A stretch of DNA of 64,000 nucleotides from assembly GCF_004193775.1 (NCBI RefSeq), contig NC_041010.1, positions 39,483,562 to 39,547,561 of the forward strand, in the 5' to 3' direction. Position 1 is the first letter of the stretch; each line of letters starts with the position of its first letter. The position numbers were made by a program, and so were the translations under genes. Below are positions 11,387-22,044 of the stretch, piece after piece. The notes below the pieces were generated by a model. The model saw only the letters and a list, made by a program, of their open reading frames with translations. It was not told the origin of the DNA and did no database searches. Source of the stretch: Glycine soja (lineage: Eukaryota > Streptophyta > Magnoliopsida > Fabales > Fabaceae).

Positions 11387-13360
11387 AATCCAATGATAAA
11401 AACTTAAAACACCCGGATCATCAATCGAGGTCTTTGAATATGAAGTTATGAACTTGTGGCTTGTGATAAAAAATATTGAGTATGAACAGTGGCTGTCATA
11501 AAAAACTAAAAAGCCTCAGTGATACTCTTACTTTTTACCAACTTGCTTGGTTGAGGAAAAAAAAAACAGAATAAAAGGAAGAAAGAAGACAAAATAAAAA
11601 ATAAAATTTTCTTTTCTTATTTAATTGGGTAGAAAATGATGGAAAAGAAAAATGTATACTTATGAAATAACATAAATATTTTTAAACAAAATAAAATGAG
11701 AAATGTTTGAACATATTATCTGATACATTAATTTAAATATATTTTTCTACTAGTTGAAGTTTATAAAAATTTCAAAATATATTTTTCTACGGTATTTAAA
11801 TATTATTTTCTTGACATTGTAATTTTTACTAAATTTTATTCAATTTAGAGATAGTGTATTTTAAAAAATATATTAAAAAGTGTATTTTTAACGCTTCAGA
11901 AATAAAATATGCTTTGAATATATATATAAAATCCTAGTCATTATGCTAAATAAATTATGCTCTCAATCTTAGCATATGAAAAAGACAAATAATGAAACGA
12001 TTAAGTGCTTGGTTGATTCGTGTAAAAAAAACAGAAGTATTTGATTTTCCATCCAATTTGTTATGACAAAAATTTTAAGATAAATCTAATGATGGAACAC
12101 AAACTAAATACAAAAGAAAAGGATATAAATGTTTGTGCAAACAATCTTTCGTATCTCTGGCTGCATGCTCTAAGCCATCTCAATGTATATTTTCTAACTT
12201 TAAAGTGACCACTTAAAAAATTAAATATTAAAGTGAATGATAATTTATTGATAAATACTAACCTGTGTTCTTGGACCATTAATTAAAAAAATTTAGAAAT
12301 TTATTAAAATATATAAAATTATGTTATTCATATTTTTTTTTATCAAGATTCTCTTATAATTTTTAGGATAAACATGTTTTACTTTTAATTTCTTAATCAA
12401 TGGTTAAGAATACACTTAGCAAAATCCGATGAATTATATTAAAAAAATAATTATTGGTATTGCAAAAATCAGATTATTTTATTTTTCCAAAAAAAAAAAG
12501 TCTGGTTTATTTAGCATAAGAAAAAATCCTCATGGATATTAGCACGGAATTGAAAAAAAAAACGTTATTGCTGTGTCATCGTTATCATAAATTGTATCTG
12601 TGGCGCGCATTGATTCTCATCCACCAATGGCGTTCACCGTCGGCATCGGCAGCGGTGGGGCTATAATTCCCTGCGGCAACAGAACCACCGCAATTCCTTA
12701 CATCCGTGGCGGCGGTGGTGGTCTCCTCTTCCCTGACCGAACGAGAAGCAGAAACCTCCACCTCCACGTGGCGTGCGCGAAGAAGAAGAAGAAGCTCCTA
12801 GAGAAGATAGAACTTGAATTCTGGGAATGGTTCGGCACCTTCCTCAAGTATTCCTGGATTATTGCCATCGCTGTCGCGGTACCAACCACCCTCTTCAACC
12901 TTCGTTTCTTCTTCCCAATTGGATTAGGGATTTCTTAAGTTATGTTTCCATAAATACTTGTTATATATAAGTAAATATAAAGTTTCCTCAAAATCAGCTT
13001 ATAGAGACACTATCTGAGAGGATTTACCCTGTTAATCTTTGTTATTATTGTTGTCATCATCAAGCTGCTGTGCAAAAGTATAAATGGATTAGGGAGATCT
13101 TGTAGATGTTTTATTCTAAGAGAACATATTTTTGGGTGATATTTACTTGTGCCAAATAAGTTAATTGTAGACCACAATACAGTTGTATACATAAGAAAAA
13201 AACTCAAAATTTAGATCACTAGTTAAAATAATTTTTTGCTGTTGATTAAAAAAAGTGAGAATAATTCTTGGCTGAAATTGCAAATGATTTTGATTTTGCA
13301 GTAGTGGGAGAAGGATTATGATCTGAATTTTACTATCTAGGTTCCTTGATGAGCCGTTTC
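11387..13360. repeat. Copy A of a tandem duplication (upstream region plus exon 1)
   Basis: Matching landmarks appear in the same order as in the region starting near 13360: AAAAGAATCCAATG followed by an ATCGAGGT and GAATATGAAGT block (11383-11512 versus 13361-13450), the immediate promoter (12450-12626 versus 15830-16001), exon 1 (12627-12878 versus 16002-16340) and part of the following intron (to about 13340, versus about 17100). Copy A stops inside the intron, where copy B begins. I estimated this by eye, so limits are approximate. Confidence 0.7.
12627..12878 (+). pseudogene. Truncated duplicate of the plastid-targeted membrane protein gene (exon 1 only)
   Basis: The ATG at 12627 opens a frame (MAFTVGIGSGGAIIPCGN) that parallels the complete copy at 16002. 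It has the same transit-peptide-like start, LLEKIE and EWFGTFLKYSWIIAIAVAV blocks, and the same GCG|GT donor, here at 12878. About 30 residues of the acidic segment between the transit peptide and LLEKIE are missing. No counterpart of exon 2 occurs between here and 14000. Translation through the unspliced donor would give a protein of 103 residues from this ATG, ending near 12938. I infer a non-functional partial copy made by the tandem duplication; expression of the short product cannot be excluded. Confidence 0.7.
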
Positions 13361-13759
13361 ATCAAAAGAATCCAATGTTAAAACATCCGCATAAAAAAAT
13401 CGAGGTAATTGAATATGAAGTATGAACCGTGTCTGTCATGAAAAAAGCCTGAATTACACTTTTTTTTTATAGTTTTGTTTGGCTATGAAAAAAAAGTTAA
13501 AATTAGAAGAAAAGAAAAGAATAAAATAGAAAAAGCTGAAAGTGGGACAATTTTTTTTTGTTTGATAAGAAAGTAGAAGAAAAAGAAAATGATAGAAAAA
13601 ATGTATTTTTATATATTGGATGTAAAACATGATTAGCGGTAGTGTTCGTTAACTCCATTAGATTCCCACTTAGCGGTTAATCGAAAGAGATTTTTTTTTC
13701 TTTGAAAGATATCTCTAGCAGTTGTCTTAACGAGATTTCTATGTTAAAGTTACTCCTAA

Positions 13760-14579
13760 AGTGTGTTTGGATAAGTTAATTTAACTAAATAATGTATTTT
13801 TTATAGGAAATTAAATTCTTTTTTTTTATCAAAAATAACTATTTGGATATTTTAATAAAATGAATTTAAAATTTTAGAATTTTAAAGAAATTTTAGCTAG
13901 TTGAAAGAATAGAATTTCAAATGCTATCTGCAAGAGAGTGAATTTCAAATTCTCAGACTCTGGCGTCGTCGTGGACTGCGTCTCCGCAGTCAAGAACTAA
14001 CGCGGCAAGATCTGTGACCTCACGCATCAGGCGGCCAACACTGCGAGCTGTCACACCACGGCAAGGTCCGATGAAGGGCTGATTCGGCGGTTGTAGATTC
14101 CGGCCAAGTCCACCACAGACAAAGGACTAAAGTTAACATCAATAGCGTTTCTTTCACTGTTGGGCATGTATTCGACGACGAGTAATTTGTTATCGTTTGG
14201 GTCGGTGCTGAAGTCGATGAGGTTGACGAGGCAGGGGTTGGGGATTTGGGAGAGGATCTCAATCTTGTTTTCGGTGAGACTGGTGCAGTTGCCGCAATCA
14301 GTGCATTTGGTGGCGTGGTTTTTAGAGGTGCTGGTGGCGACAAGTTTGGTCGTTTTGACGACGGTGAGGAGCTTGTCAGCTTCGAGGGTGGCTCTGTAGA
14401 CTCTGCCGTGGCGGCCTCGGCCCAGGAAGGTGTCGGAGGAGTTGTTGGCGGTGGCGACGATGTCATAAATGAATAGCTTCGACTTTTAATAAAGAAATCC
14501 AAACACAGAATTTTAAAAATAGAGAAATTTAAATTGAAACATTTGAAATTCTTAGAATTTGTCTCATCTAAACATACTC
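13760..14579 (+). mobile_element. Harbinger-like non-autonomous element carrying a kinase fragment
   Basis: The left end reads AGTGTGTTTGGATAAG; the right end, read inward, GAGTATGTTTAGATGAG. TAA stands on each side (13757-13759 and 14580-14582), as expected for PIF/Harbinger-type insertion. The subterminal regions are AT-rich with GAATTTAAAATTTT-like repeats that also occur in the element at 47076-47520. The middle, about 13970-14480, is GC-rich and encodes part of a protein kinase on the minus strand. The TIR match is short and imperfect, and a 3-base target duplication is weak evidence by itself, so the family assignment is tentative. Confidence 0.6.
14040..14475 (-). pseudogene. Protein kinase N-lobe fragment
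   Basis: On the minus strand from about 14475 a continuous frame reads FIYDIVATANNSSDTFLGRG, followed by a glycine-rich loop (GRGRHGRVYRATL), the VAIK-like VVKTTK lysine, a Cys-rich insert, an alpha-C-like helix (ENKIEILSQI), PNPCLVNLIDFS, and the hinge-like LLVVEYMPN. After about 14150 similarity weakens, and a TGA stops the frame near 14057-14059. No catalytic HRD or DFG region follows. The layout resembles plant CRINKLY4-related receptor-like cytoplasmic kinases. It is a gene fragment with kinase-typical GC content inside an AT-rich transposable element, most simply a captured exon piece. It cannot be an active kinase. Confidence 0.7.
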
Positions 14580-14952
14580 TAAATGAATCGTGGTAAAGGA
14601 AAACCAACAAACGATTAAAGTAAATTGCATAAACTTAAAGAAATGCAATTAAAGGCAATGAAAACAATAAAAAAATGTAAATGACTTAGTAAAAAATATT
14701 TAAAATTTTATATAAATGATTTTTCTCTTAATTTTAATTACAAAGGATGTAAAGTGATGTGAACCTAACCACGCGAGTGTTTATTGATTTTTTTTTAATT
14801 ATTTAAAGAAAAACATTAAATAACAAGTCAAACTTTTAATATCATAAATTGATTTTCGGAAAGTATTTTCTATTTTTCTAAACTAAGGTTCTCTTTGAAA
14901 TTCTCAAGTGCGTTGAATTAATAAAAAAACAAATACTTTTTTTGCTGAATGA

Positions 14953-15400
14953 AAGTTAGGAGTGGGAATAGGCCAAGTGGCCTGAGCCTAACCTACGATA
15001 AATATTTGAGGTCTGAGCCTAGCTTATAGTCTATGAAAGACTTTTATTTTGACTCGGCCTGATAGTCTTTTTAAAAGCTTTCTTTACAATAAATATTTAA
15101 TATTTTATGGAGTACGAACATGTAGGAAAGTTAAAAAAAAAAGGAAAGTCAAAATAATGAGGAATATAAAAGAGCACATGACTCACACCTAAATTGTAAT
15201 TAAAATCCTTGATTATAGGAATATAAGTTATGAAATAGTAATATGTAATCAAAGTCTGATAGTTTAAAAAAAATTAATTGTATTCAAAAAATAATATTAT
15301 ATATTGGTACCCAAAAAATTATATATATATATATATAAAAGTCGGTATATCAAGCTTATAAGGTTTTTTAATAAGCCTACTGATGGTCTATTTAATAAAA
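14953..15400. mobile_element. Possible hAT-type non-autonomous remnant
   Basis: The stretch starting AGGAGTGGGAATAGGCCAAG and containing GGCCTGAGCCTA repeats has the GGCC-rich look of plant hAT-element ends. I could not find a matching right end or target duplication; the right limit is a guess. A short (AT)n run lies at about 15318-15336. The rest of 14583-15830 is AT-rich sequence without genes. Confidence 0.3.
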
Positions 15401-15888
15401 CAAGGTATAATGAATTGATATTTTATTTAAAATATCTTTTAATTAATTGATATTTTATTTTTTATGACTATTTTATTCTTGGTTTCAAGGTATAATGAAA
15501 GACATTTTAATAAAACAAATATCTTTTAAATTGATTAGTATAATTAAATAGTATAAATTATCTTTGATTTAATTATAAATTTTATCATCTAGCTTTTATA
15601 ATTTTATAAATTTTATTGCTTAAAATTTTAATTACTACACATTTTATCGCTACTGATGTATAAAAAAAAAGTTAAAGGAAAAAACAAGTAAGTTTGTTTC
15701 TGTTTCTGAGGTTAATCCTTTGTTACCTATACGAAGGTAAAATATTTTAAAAAAAAAATAGGTGGTAAGATTTGCAAAGATAATAAATATTAGGTGATAA
15801 AATTTGTATTTTTTATTACACAAAAAAAATCAGATTAAAAAATAACTGTTGGCATTGACAGTGTTATAATTCTGGTTTAGCATAAAAA

Positions 15889-15909
15889 AGAAAAGAAAAG
15901 AAAAGAAAA
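15889..15909. repeat. (AAAAG)n microsatellite
   Basis: About four units of AAAAG in the promoter of the complete plastid gene. Copy A lacks the expansion at the matching place (near 12520), so it arose or was lost after the duplication. Confidence 0.7.
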
Positions 15910-16001
15910 TCCTTGTGGATAGGACGCAATCAAAAGAGCAAACGTTGTTTGTTGGTGTGTTATCATAAAATTATATTTTTTAGGCGCATTCTCATTCACC
16001 A

Positions 16002-17834
16002 ATGGCGTTCACCGTCGCCAGTGGCAGTGGCGTGGCTATAATCCCCTGCGGCAACACCGGCACCGCCGCACTCTTCCCTCACCGAACGAGAAGAAACCTC
16101 CACGTGGCGCGCGCGAAGAAGCCCCTCAACGGCGACGACGTTTCCGTTTACGCTGAGCTCCTCAAAGCCGAAGTTTCCGTTTTGGAAAATAATAAGCCTC
16201 TCGACGACAACGATGCCGCTTTGAAGTTCCTAGAGAAGATAGACCGTCAGTTTCAACAGCCCGATTTATGGGAAGGACCCCAGTGGGACTGGCTCGGCAT
16301 CTTCATCAAGTTTTCCCCCATCATTGGCATCGCTGTTGCGGTATACTATCCTCTTCAACCTTCCTTCTTCTTATTCTTGTGTTCCTTATACAAGTAGAAA
16401 TGGATTAGGGAGTTATTATGGACGTGTTTGGATAAGCTTATCTAGAAGCACTTTTTAGGAGAAAAAATAAAATTAAATGAACTTTTCCATGAGCTAAAAT
16501 GAGTTCATTAGCTAATTTGTCGGTGTCTTTCATCTTTTTGACAAATTATACGAGAGAGCCTACAAATTATTAGCTAATGGTTAACTAATAAATAAAGAAC
16601 TCGTTTAAGCTTATGGAGAAACTCACTTTATTATTTTCTTCTCTTAGAAATGTTTCCAAAGAAACTTACCCAAACAGGCCCTAAGTTGGGTTTTGATAAA
16701 TTTCTCAATAACCACTTATTACAAGTAAAGATTTTCTTATATATTAACTTATGCATAGGTTTAAATCAACCTTTGGGGAAGTTATCTGAAAGAGCTTCTG
16801 GAAATTAACTTGTGCATAGACTAATATTGATGGGGCCGTACATTAGTAGAAATGGATTAGGGAGGGAGCTCTTAGTTGTAGATGTTTTATTTTAAGAGAA
16901 CATAGGTATTCTTGAGAGACAATTCTGCTCGAGTCGAATAACTATATTGTAGATGTAGATGACAAAGTTTGAGTATTTAATGCAATTGTAACATTTTATA
17001 TCTAAGACTCTAATTTTGAACCACTAATTGTGCTTGTTGAAGTTGCAGATGCTTTTGATTATGTAGTACCTGGAAAAGGGAGTATGATTTTGATTTTAAA
17101 ATTTAAGAGAATGGTGTTGTTTTTACACTTAGTTTTGTTGCATCGGTGTTGAGTTTGCTTCCTGTGGATTTCGCTGCATTGAGTTACTGAGTACTATAAA
17201 ACATTTTCTGTTAATTTAAGGGCTTGTATGTTTTGGCAGAAAGAATTAGGCTTTGATTTTTTTTTTCTGGATGAGCCTATGTATCGAGTCAAACACTAAT
17301 CTCTCAATGCACTCGTTTATGTGATTTAGCTCTTCTAGTTGATGTTATTCCATACACAGAGTGAGACTCTTAATTTATTTACAAAATTTTGTAGCCGTGT
17401 TTGTTTTGTTTTTTGAAAGAAAAAAGAAGTTAATGGAAATAGGGTTAGTTCTCACAAGGTGGGTACTAGAAATACTGTGTGGAGGAATGTCTTGATTGGA
17501 AATTTTGAGTAATCTAAGTCACGCAATTTGCATGTTGATTCAATCAAGGCTTTAAACGTGTTTATGATCATTGGGATTGTAGGCAAGTCTTGCTATCTAC
17601 GGTTGCTTTACATTTCATGAACCACCAAAAAATGTGAGGGAGGCTGCTGAAAGGCTGTATTCTGTGCAGTCTGGTGTGGAGTCCAATGCAGAGTCCGATG
17701 ATGTGGAGTCCAGTGCAGAGACTGATGTGGAGTCTAGTGCAGAGTCCAGTAGTGAAGTTTTCAAAGAGCCTGATGCATATGACTCAGATGTGTTTGATTC
17801 CAATCCAACAGAGGTAGCACCTAGTTTGGAGTAG
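16002..17834 (+). CDS. Plastid-targeted single-pass membrane protein of unknown function, two exons, 196 aa
   Basis: Exon 1 is 16002-16340 and exon 2 is 17583-17834; the join is phase 0 with GT-AG borders (GCG|GTATAC and TTGTAG|GCAAGT). The product has a Ser/Ala/Arg-rich N-terminus lacking acids for about 45 residues, typical of a chloroplast transit peptide. An acidic segment (NGDDVSVYAELLKAEVSVLENNKPLDDNDAA, residues 46-76) and LEKIDRQFQQPDLWEGPQWDW follow. One hydrophobic segment spans the exon junction (FSPIIGIAVAV then ASLAIYGCFTF). The C-terminus is acidic and built of VESSAE/AESD repeats. I infer a plastid membrane protein with one transmembrane helix and an acidic tail; no family name comes to mind. 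Intron 1 contains a MITE. A partial tandem copy lies upstream at 12627. Confidence 0.75.
16420..16681. mobile_element. Tourist/Harbinger-like MITE in intron 1
   Basis: The left end GGACGTGTTTGGATAAGCTT is matched at the right, read inward, by GGGCCTGTTTGGGTAAGTTT. About 262 bases, AT-rich and without coding content. It shares the TGTTTGGATAA end with the element at 38486-38710. Flanking TAT and TAA do not match exactly, so the target duplication is unclear. It lies wholly inside the intron of the plastid-protein gene. Confidence 0.6.
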
Positions 17835-18490
17835 ACTCTCCGTAGATACTGCAAATATACCTTATTTTTAGCATTTGAACCAGGTGAAAGGATTCAAACT
17901 TTTTCTCCACTAAATTTGTAAGGCAATGCTTCTGCTTACATGTACACCCTCTTAAAGTGTATCAATTCTGAGACAGATCAAGTGGATTAGTTGTACGTGT
18001 AAATGTATGGTTATTTGTTGCATTGCATCTGATTGCTCTGATCGTTGTAGACAATCTTTTATCTATGTTATAGATCAGAACTACTGTAATGGAATCTTTT
18101 ACAAACATATATAGTTCAGGTAGAGTTTGAGTTCAAATTGATACTGGTTTTTGTGGACCAGAATTATGTGTTACCATCTACTTAATTTGGTCTAGAATTT
18201 TGCTATAATTCATGAAGTATAAGTAGGAATTGATAGAGAATCAAATGTTGATTGTATAATTCAATGGCGACTGATTGTTACTCATGAAGTCCACTTGCAT
18301 GGGAGGAAAAGTTTTATAATGTCTAAATAATAATAATACCTTCTATCTTGGACAGAAGGTATATTTCTTTGTTACACAGAAAAGATGTTTATTTGTTACA
18401 CGGAAGGATAACGATAATCTACTATTACTCCCAAAATAAATGACATTATAAAGTTCATGAAGTACACTTGGACTGGACATATGATTTCAA
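17835..18490. other. 3' flank and convergent intergenic region
   Basis: Contains the probable 3' untranslated region of the plastid-protein gene and the space before the convergent lipid-transfer gene. No open frame or repeat stands out apart from a short inverted stretch near 18338-18362 (ACCTTCT...AGAAGGT). Confidence 0.5.
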
Positions 18491-19425
18491 CTAATAGTAG
18501 TACAGTACAAATGCTAACAATAAAATTGTTACAGTTGTAACAACAACAAATTTGTTCCACATTTTCAAGTTAGTGGCTGTGCTACTTCCAAATCCGATCC
18601 CATCATGGTTTGTATTGGTGGCACTGAAAAATGCGGGAGAGCTACAGATTCAAAAGAGAACATCAAGAAGCATGATATAATTTTCAGGACATTGGCCAAG
18701 GAAATTATTATTAAGGAACATATAATCCTGTAAAAGTTAATATGGAAGCTAACCTAGGTTTATATTTTCCATTCATTTTGAAACATCAAGTTTCTCATAC
18801 CAATACAGAAGTTAGAGGAATGGATAAATGAGAATGGAAAAAAAAGATGCTTGTTTACCAATACCAGTGGAGTTGTTCTTTGTCCCAAAGGAAACCTGAG
18901 AATGAGAAGTTGCAGGCATATCCACTTGTTCCCCTGTGGCAAAAAAATACACAGGTTTAGAAATAAGCATTAAAAATCAAGCACAGGTCACACTTTTTGA
19001 ATGTAACCAGTCAATTATAAACAAATTGCTAGATATGTTTTAAGATTGAATGTGACAGTTTATGAAACCTAAACAAGCCGAGATATTGGCATTAACTTGA
19101 AGGGTGCAAAGAGCTGGTAGCTGCAGAGCAAGTGCCCTGTTGATGGGGAGAGATCTCTCAAGTTAGTGCCATTGAGAAAGAGGCACAGATAGTGTGGTTT
19201 TTGGCTGTAGTGTTGCTTGAGGTTGCCACAGCAAGACCCTGGAGAAGGGGAAGTACGCTGCACAAATGCTGTGCAAGGAATAAGGAGAAGGAGGCTTGGT
19301 GTGCATTGAGCTATAGTGGGGCTTGAGTCTAGCGAAAGTATGTTAGGAAGATGGGAAGTCAACAGCAAGAGAATAATAATCTGACACAAGATGGGGACAA
19401 AAATTAAATATTTCGGAGAAGACAT
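18491..19425 (-). pseudogene. GPI-anchored-type lipid-transfer protein gene, probably disrupted
   Basis: Exons on the minus strand are 19425-19069, 18933-18859 and about 18641-18491. Exon 1 gives a signal peptide (hydrophobic ILCQIIILLLL) and an eight-cysteine lipid-transfer domain: IAQC, LLLIPC, GSCCGN, LCLFLNG, then in another frame INRALALQLPALC and NISACLG. Exon 2 is a Ser/Thr-rich linker (GEQVDMPATSHSQVSFGTKN). Exon 3 ends in a hydrophobic tail (FVVVTTVTILLLAFVLYYY) typical of GPI-anchor signals. Problems: a frameshift near 19140 between LRDLS and INRALAL, the fifth Cys replaced by Tyr (HYLC instead of a CxC pair), and a frame mismatch between exons 2 and 3 with the visible splice sites. 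Together these suggest a pseudogene; an unseen splice form is less likely. Confidence 0.65.
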
Positions 19426-20609
19426 TATGTTATTACGTGATCATGTTGTGATGATGGGAAAATATTTACCAAGGTGTCTAAATAGAAAAAAAAATTATCA
19501 CTTTTCTGTGTGAGTTGTTACGTGCATGGTGAGTGAGTTGGATCTATAACATGTGTTTGTTGTTTCTTCCTGTGAAAGACTAACTCATTGAAACGCTTAA
19601 AATGTTAGGTAAAGATATAATAGTTTAATTTTCATGCATCTAAATTTTTTACACTATCAAACCAATCAAAATAACTCTAAATATAACTAGTTATCACAAA
19701 ATTTAGCAATTTTACTATAAAGTTTTCTCAACTTTGATTATAAGATATTTTGAATACAAAGTAGTTAAAAAAAAAAAACCAATACAAATACTCACAAAAT
19801 GCTCACCGTATTCCTACATTTACTTCCTTTTCCCCTTCCTATGCACAATTAGTATGGTATATATACTTCAATTCCAAGATAAAAATGTTTCAATTGTTAT
19901 TTTTAAAATGAAAAAGATAAGAACATAATTGTCAAATCTGGAACACAAATCAAGTCAGGGAACCGGTTCACAGGGTCCCTGATGGGACAGCTGATCTGGA
20001 TAGAAAAACTACCTCTACATTAATAATAATTAATTAAAAAGGACAAAAATAGCGGGTTGACCAAATCTTGTTAAAAAATTGGTCGCAAGATAGATACACA
20101 TTTGTTCCATTGAACTTTGAAATGCTTGGTAATAAATAAATAAAAAAAATCATTTCTTGCATACTAAATAATGATAATTTGATATAGTACAAGCACACGA
20201 TTTTGCTTTATATAAAAAAAAATTGCAGGCAGAAACACTTTCATCATTCTAGCAGAAGTAAGATCTTTATGCCTTTTTTTTACAAAAGAAAACGTGCTCT
20301 CTTCCTTTGTTTATGTAGTGGCATGCACAAAACGGGAACAAGAAGTCAAGAATAATGTGACAAAGTACGCTACATTTGCATCCCTTGGCAGACCTATCGA
20401 CACAAAAGGAATCAGATTCAGCAATTTAAAGGAGCATCAAGGTCATCAAACGGAAATGTTAACCAGCTCATTATAAACCCTTTTTGGCTCTCAAAGTTTT
20501 GTTGTTGCTTGCCTTTTAAGATTCACTTAATTTGCCTTTGCTAGCTCACTCATACTACTTTGGATTTTCAAATTCCTGTAACTATCTCTCCCTCTCTCTG
20601 ATTGATTTC
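19426..20609. other. Divergent intergenic region
   Basis: Separates the lipid-transfer gene from the HMA gene and must contain both promoters. It is AT-rich; no repeat family or RNA gene was recognised. A 60-codon frame at 20294-20476 has no recognisable features. Confidence 0.45.
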
Positions 20610-21150
20610 ATGACAGTGAAGGCAAGTTCTAATCCACCATCTTTTGGTTATCTTGTTAGTTCTATAAAATACCGTTAGAATCATTTTTGTTTTCTTTGGT
20701 TGGCACTTGGCAGTACTTCTGCATGGTGATGAGGATCAATATTGATTGTAATGGTTGCTACAGAAAAGTGAAGAGAGCCCTTCTTGATATGCCAGGTTAG
20801 GCATCATGCATGGATCATCCTTAATTAATTTCTATATGCAAACTTCTCATAGTTCTGAAATTGAGAATTCAATTGTAAATTATATATATTTTTCTTTGAC
20901 TATGCTATATATTGTGCTAGAGTTGGATACTCATCTGCTAGAGAAGAACCAGACCAGGGTGGTTGTGTGTGGAAGGTTCATCCCACAGGATGTTGCAATC
21001 AGGATAAAGAAAAAAACTAACCGTAGAGTTGAGATATTGGACATACAAGACTTGAGTGAGAGCAATGCTGAAATGGAAGACCAGAAACCAATGACCAATA
21101 ATTGGACTCTTCTAGCCACCCAGAATAAAATGGAAACATGTCTGGCTTGA
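20610..21150 (+). CDS. Small heavy-metal-associated (HMA) domain protein, three exons, GC-AG first intron
   Basis: Exons are 20610-20621, 20714-20795 and 20921-21150; the 12-base first exon encodes only MTVK. The protein is 107 aa. Residues 5-75 form a ferredoxin-like HMA domain: YFCMVMRINIDCNGCYRKVKR carries the CxxC metal site (CNGC), followed by a beta strand (TRVVVCGRF) and RIKKKTNRRVEIL. The C-terminal 30 residues are polar. The family (plant HIPP/HPP and copper-chaperone-like proteins) binds metals through the two Cys; no CaaX prenylation box is present, so this is an HPP-like rather than HIPP-like member. Intron 1 starts AAG|GCAAGT, a strong GC donor; intron 2 is GT-AG. Translation could alternatively begin at one of the Met codons in exon 2, still leaving the CxxC site. 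Confidence 0.78.
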
Positions 21151-21195
21151 GAGAAACAGAGGATATATTGTCTCATTTGTCCACATATATCCACA

Positions 21196-21308
21196 ATTGA
21201 GTATGTGACTTCAACCATTTCTTTTTAAATTATTAGAAATATTCTCACTACTAGGTATGTGACTTCAACCTTTTTTTTTTAAAATTATTAGAAATATTCT
21301 CACTAATC
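21196..21308. repeat. Tandem repeat, two units of about 56 bases
   Basis: GTATGTGACTTCAACC plus a T-run, AAATTATTAGAAATATTCTCACTA occurs at about 21199 and again at about 21255. It is downstream of the HMA gene, probably in or near its 3' untranslated region. Confidence 0.75.
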
Positions 21309-21346
21309 ATTGTAATAATTCTAGACATAATTACTAACTTGTAATT

Positions 21347-21470
21347 GCATCTATTTCTGTATTTGATTATAATTTCTTTATCAAGAATATATAACAAATA
21401 ATATTTTCATCTATTTCTGTATTTGATCGTAACTTCTTTATTAAGAAAGATATATAACAAATAGTATTTT
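21347..21470. repeat. Tandem repeat, two units of about 60 bases
   Basis: CATCTATTTCTGTATTTGAT, then TTCTTTAT and ATATATAACAAATA, appears at about 21347 and again at about 21408. It is independent of the repeat just upstream. Confidence 0.75.
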
Positions 21471-22044
21471 TTTTTGTAAGAAATTATAATTTAGTAGCTT
21501 TTGAATTAGGTTGCGTTTTAAGAAAGAGGAGGTGCTGGATTACAAAAGCTTTGCCTGTGAAAAGTAATTAGAAAGTAATTTATTATTTACAATTGTCTCT
21601 TTTCTTCCCTTATTCTCTGTTGTATGCATGTAAAAAGATATTACCATCATACGTCGTAACGGAATTTTTTAGTTCCTATATTAGGCTTTAAAAATCTAGA
21701 GACTTTGGAAAGGGTTAGAAAGAAATTAATAAATAATTTCTAAATCCAAAAGTGAACAACCCTGCTCCACCACCACGTAGGCTTTACATGTCCCAACAAC
21801 TCTCAACATATGATGTATTGGCACAACATCTCTGCCTTTATTATGGTTTATATTTCAGCCACATATATAAGACCCTTACATTACTACATGCATACATTTT
21901 TTATTCTTCTACATAAACTATAACCATATACTATATCCTCCACATACATGACAAGACACTGTACGTACGTAAGTACATATGCAGCAAATTTATTCAAAGA
22001 CAACAATATTATATATATGCATGCATGCATGATGCACGATGCAT

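Noticed and set aside
14246..14476. Gly/Val-rich plus-strand frame
   Set aside because: Antisense of the kinase fragment.
14020..14610. 196-codon minus-strand frame, Pro/Ser/Thr-rich
   Set aside because: It overlaps the kinase fragment in another frame; the kinase frame has clear motifs, this one only low-complexity sequence.
20294..20476. 60-codon frame upstream of the HMA gene
   Set aside because: No motif or splicing link to the HMA exons; may be leader sequence.
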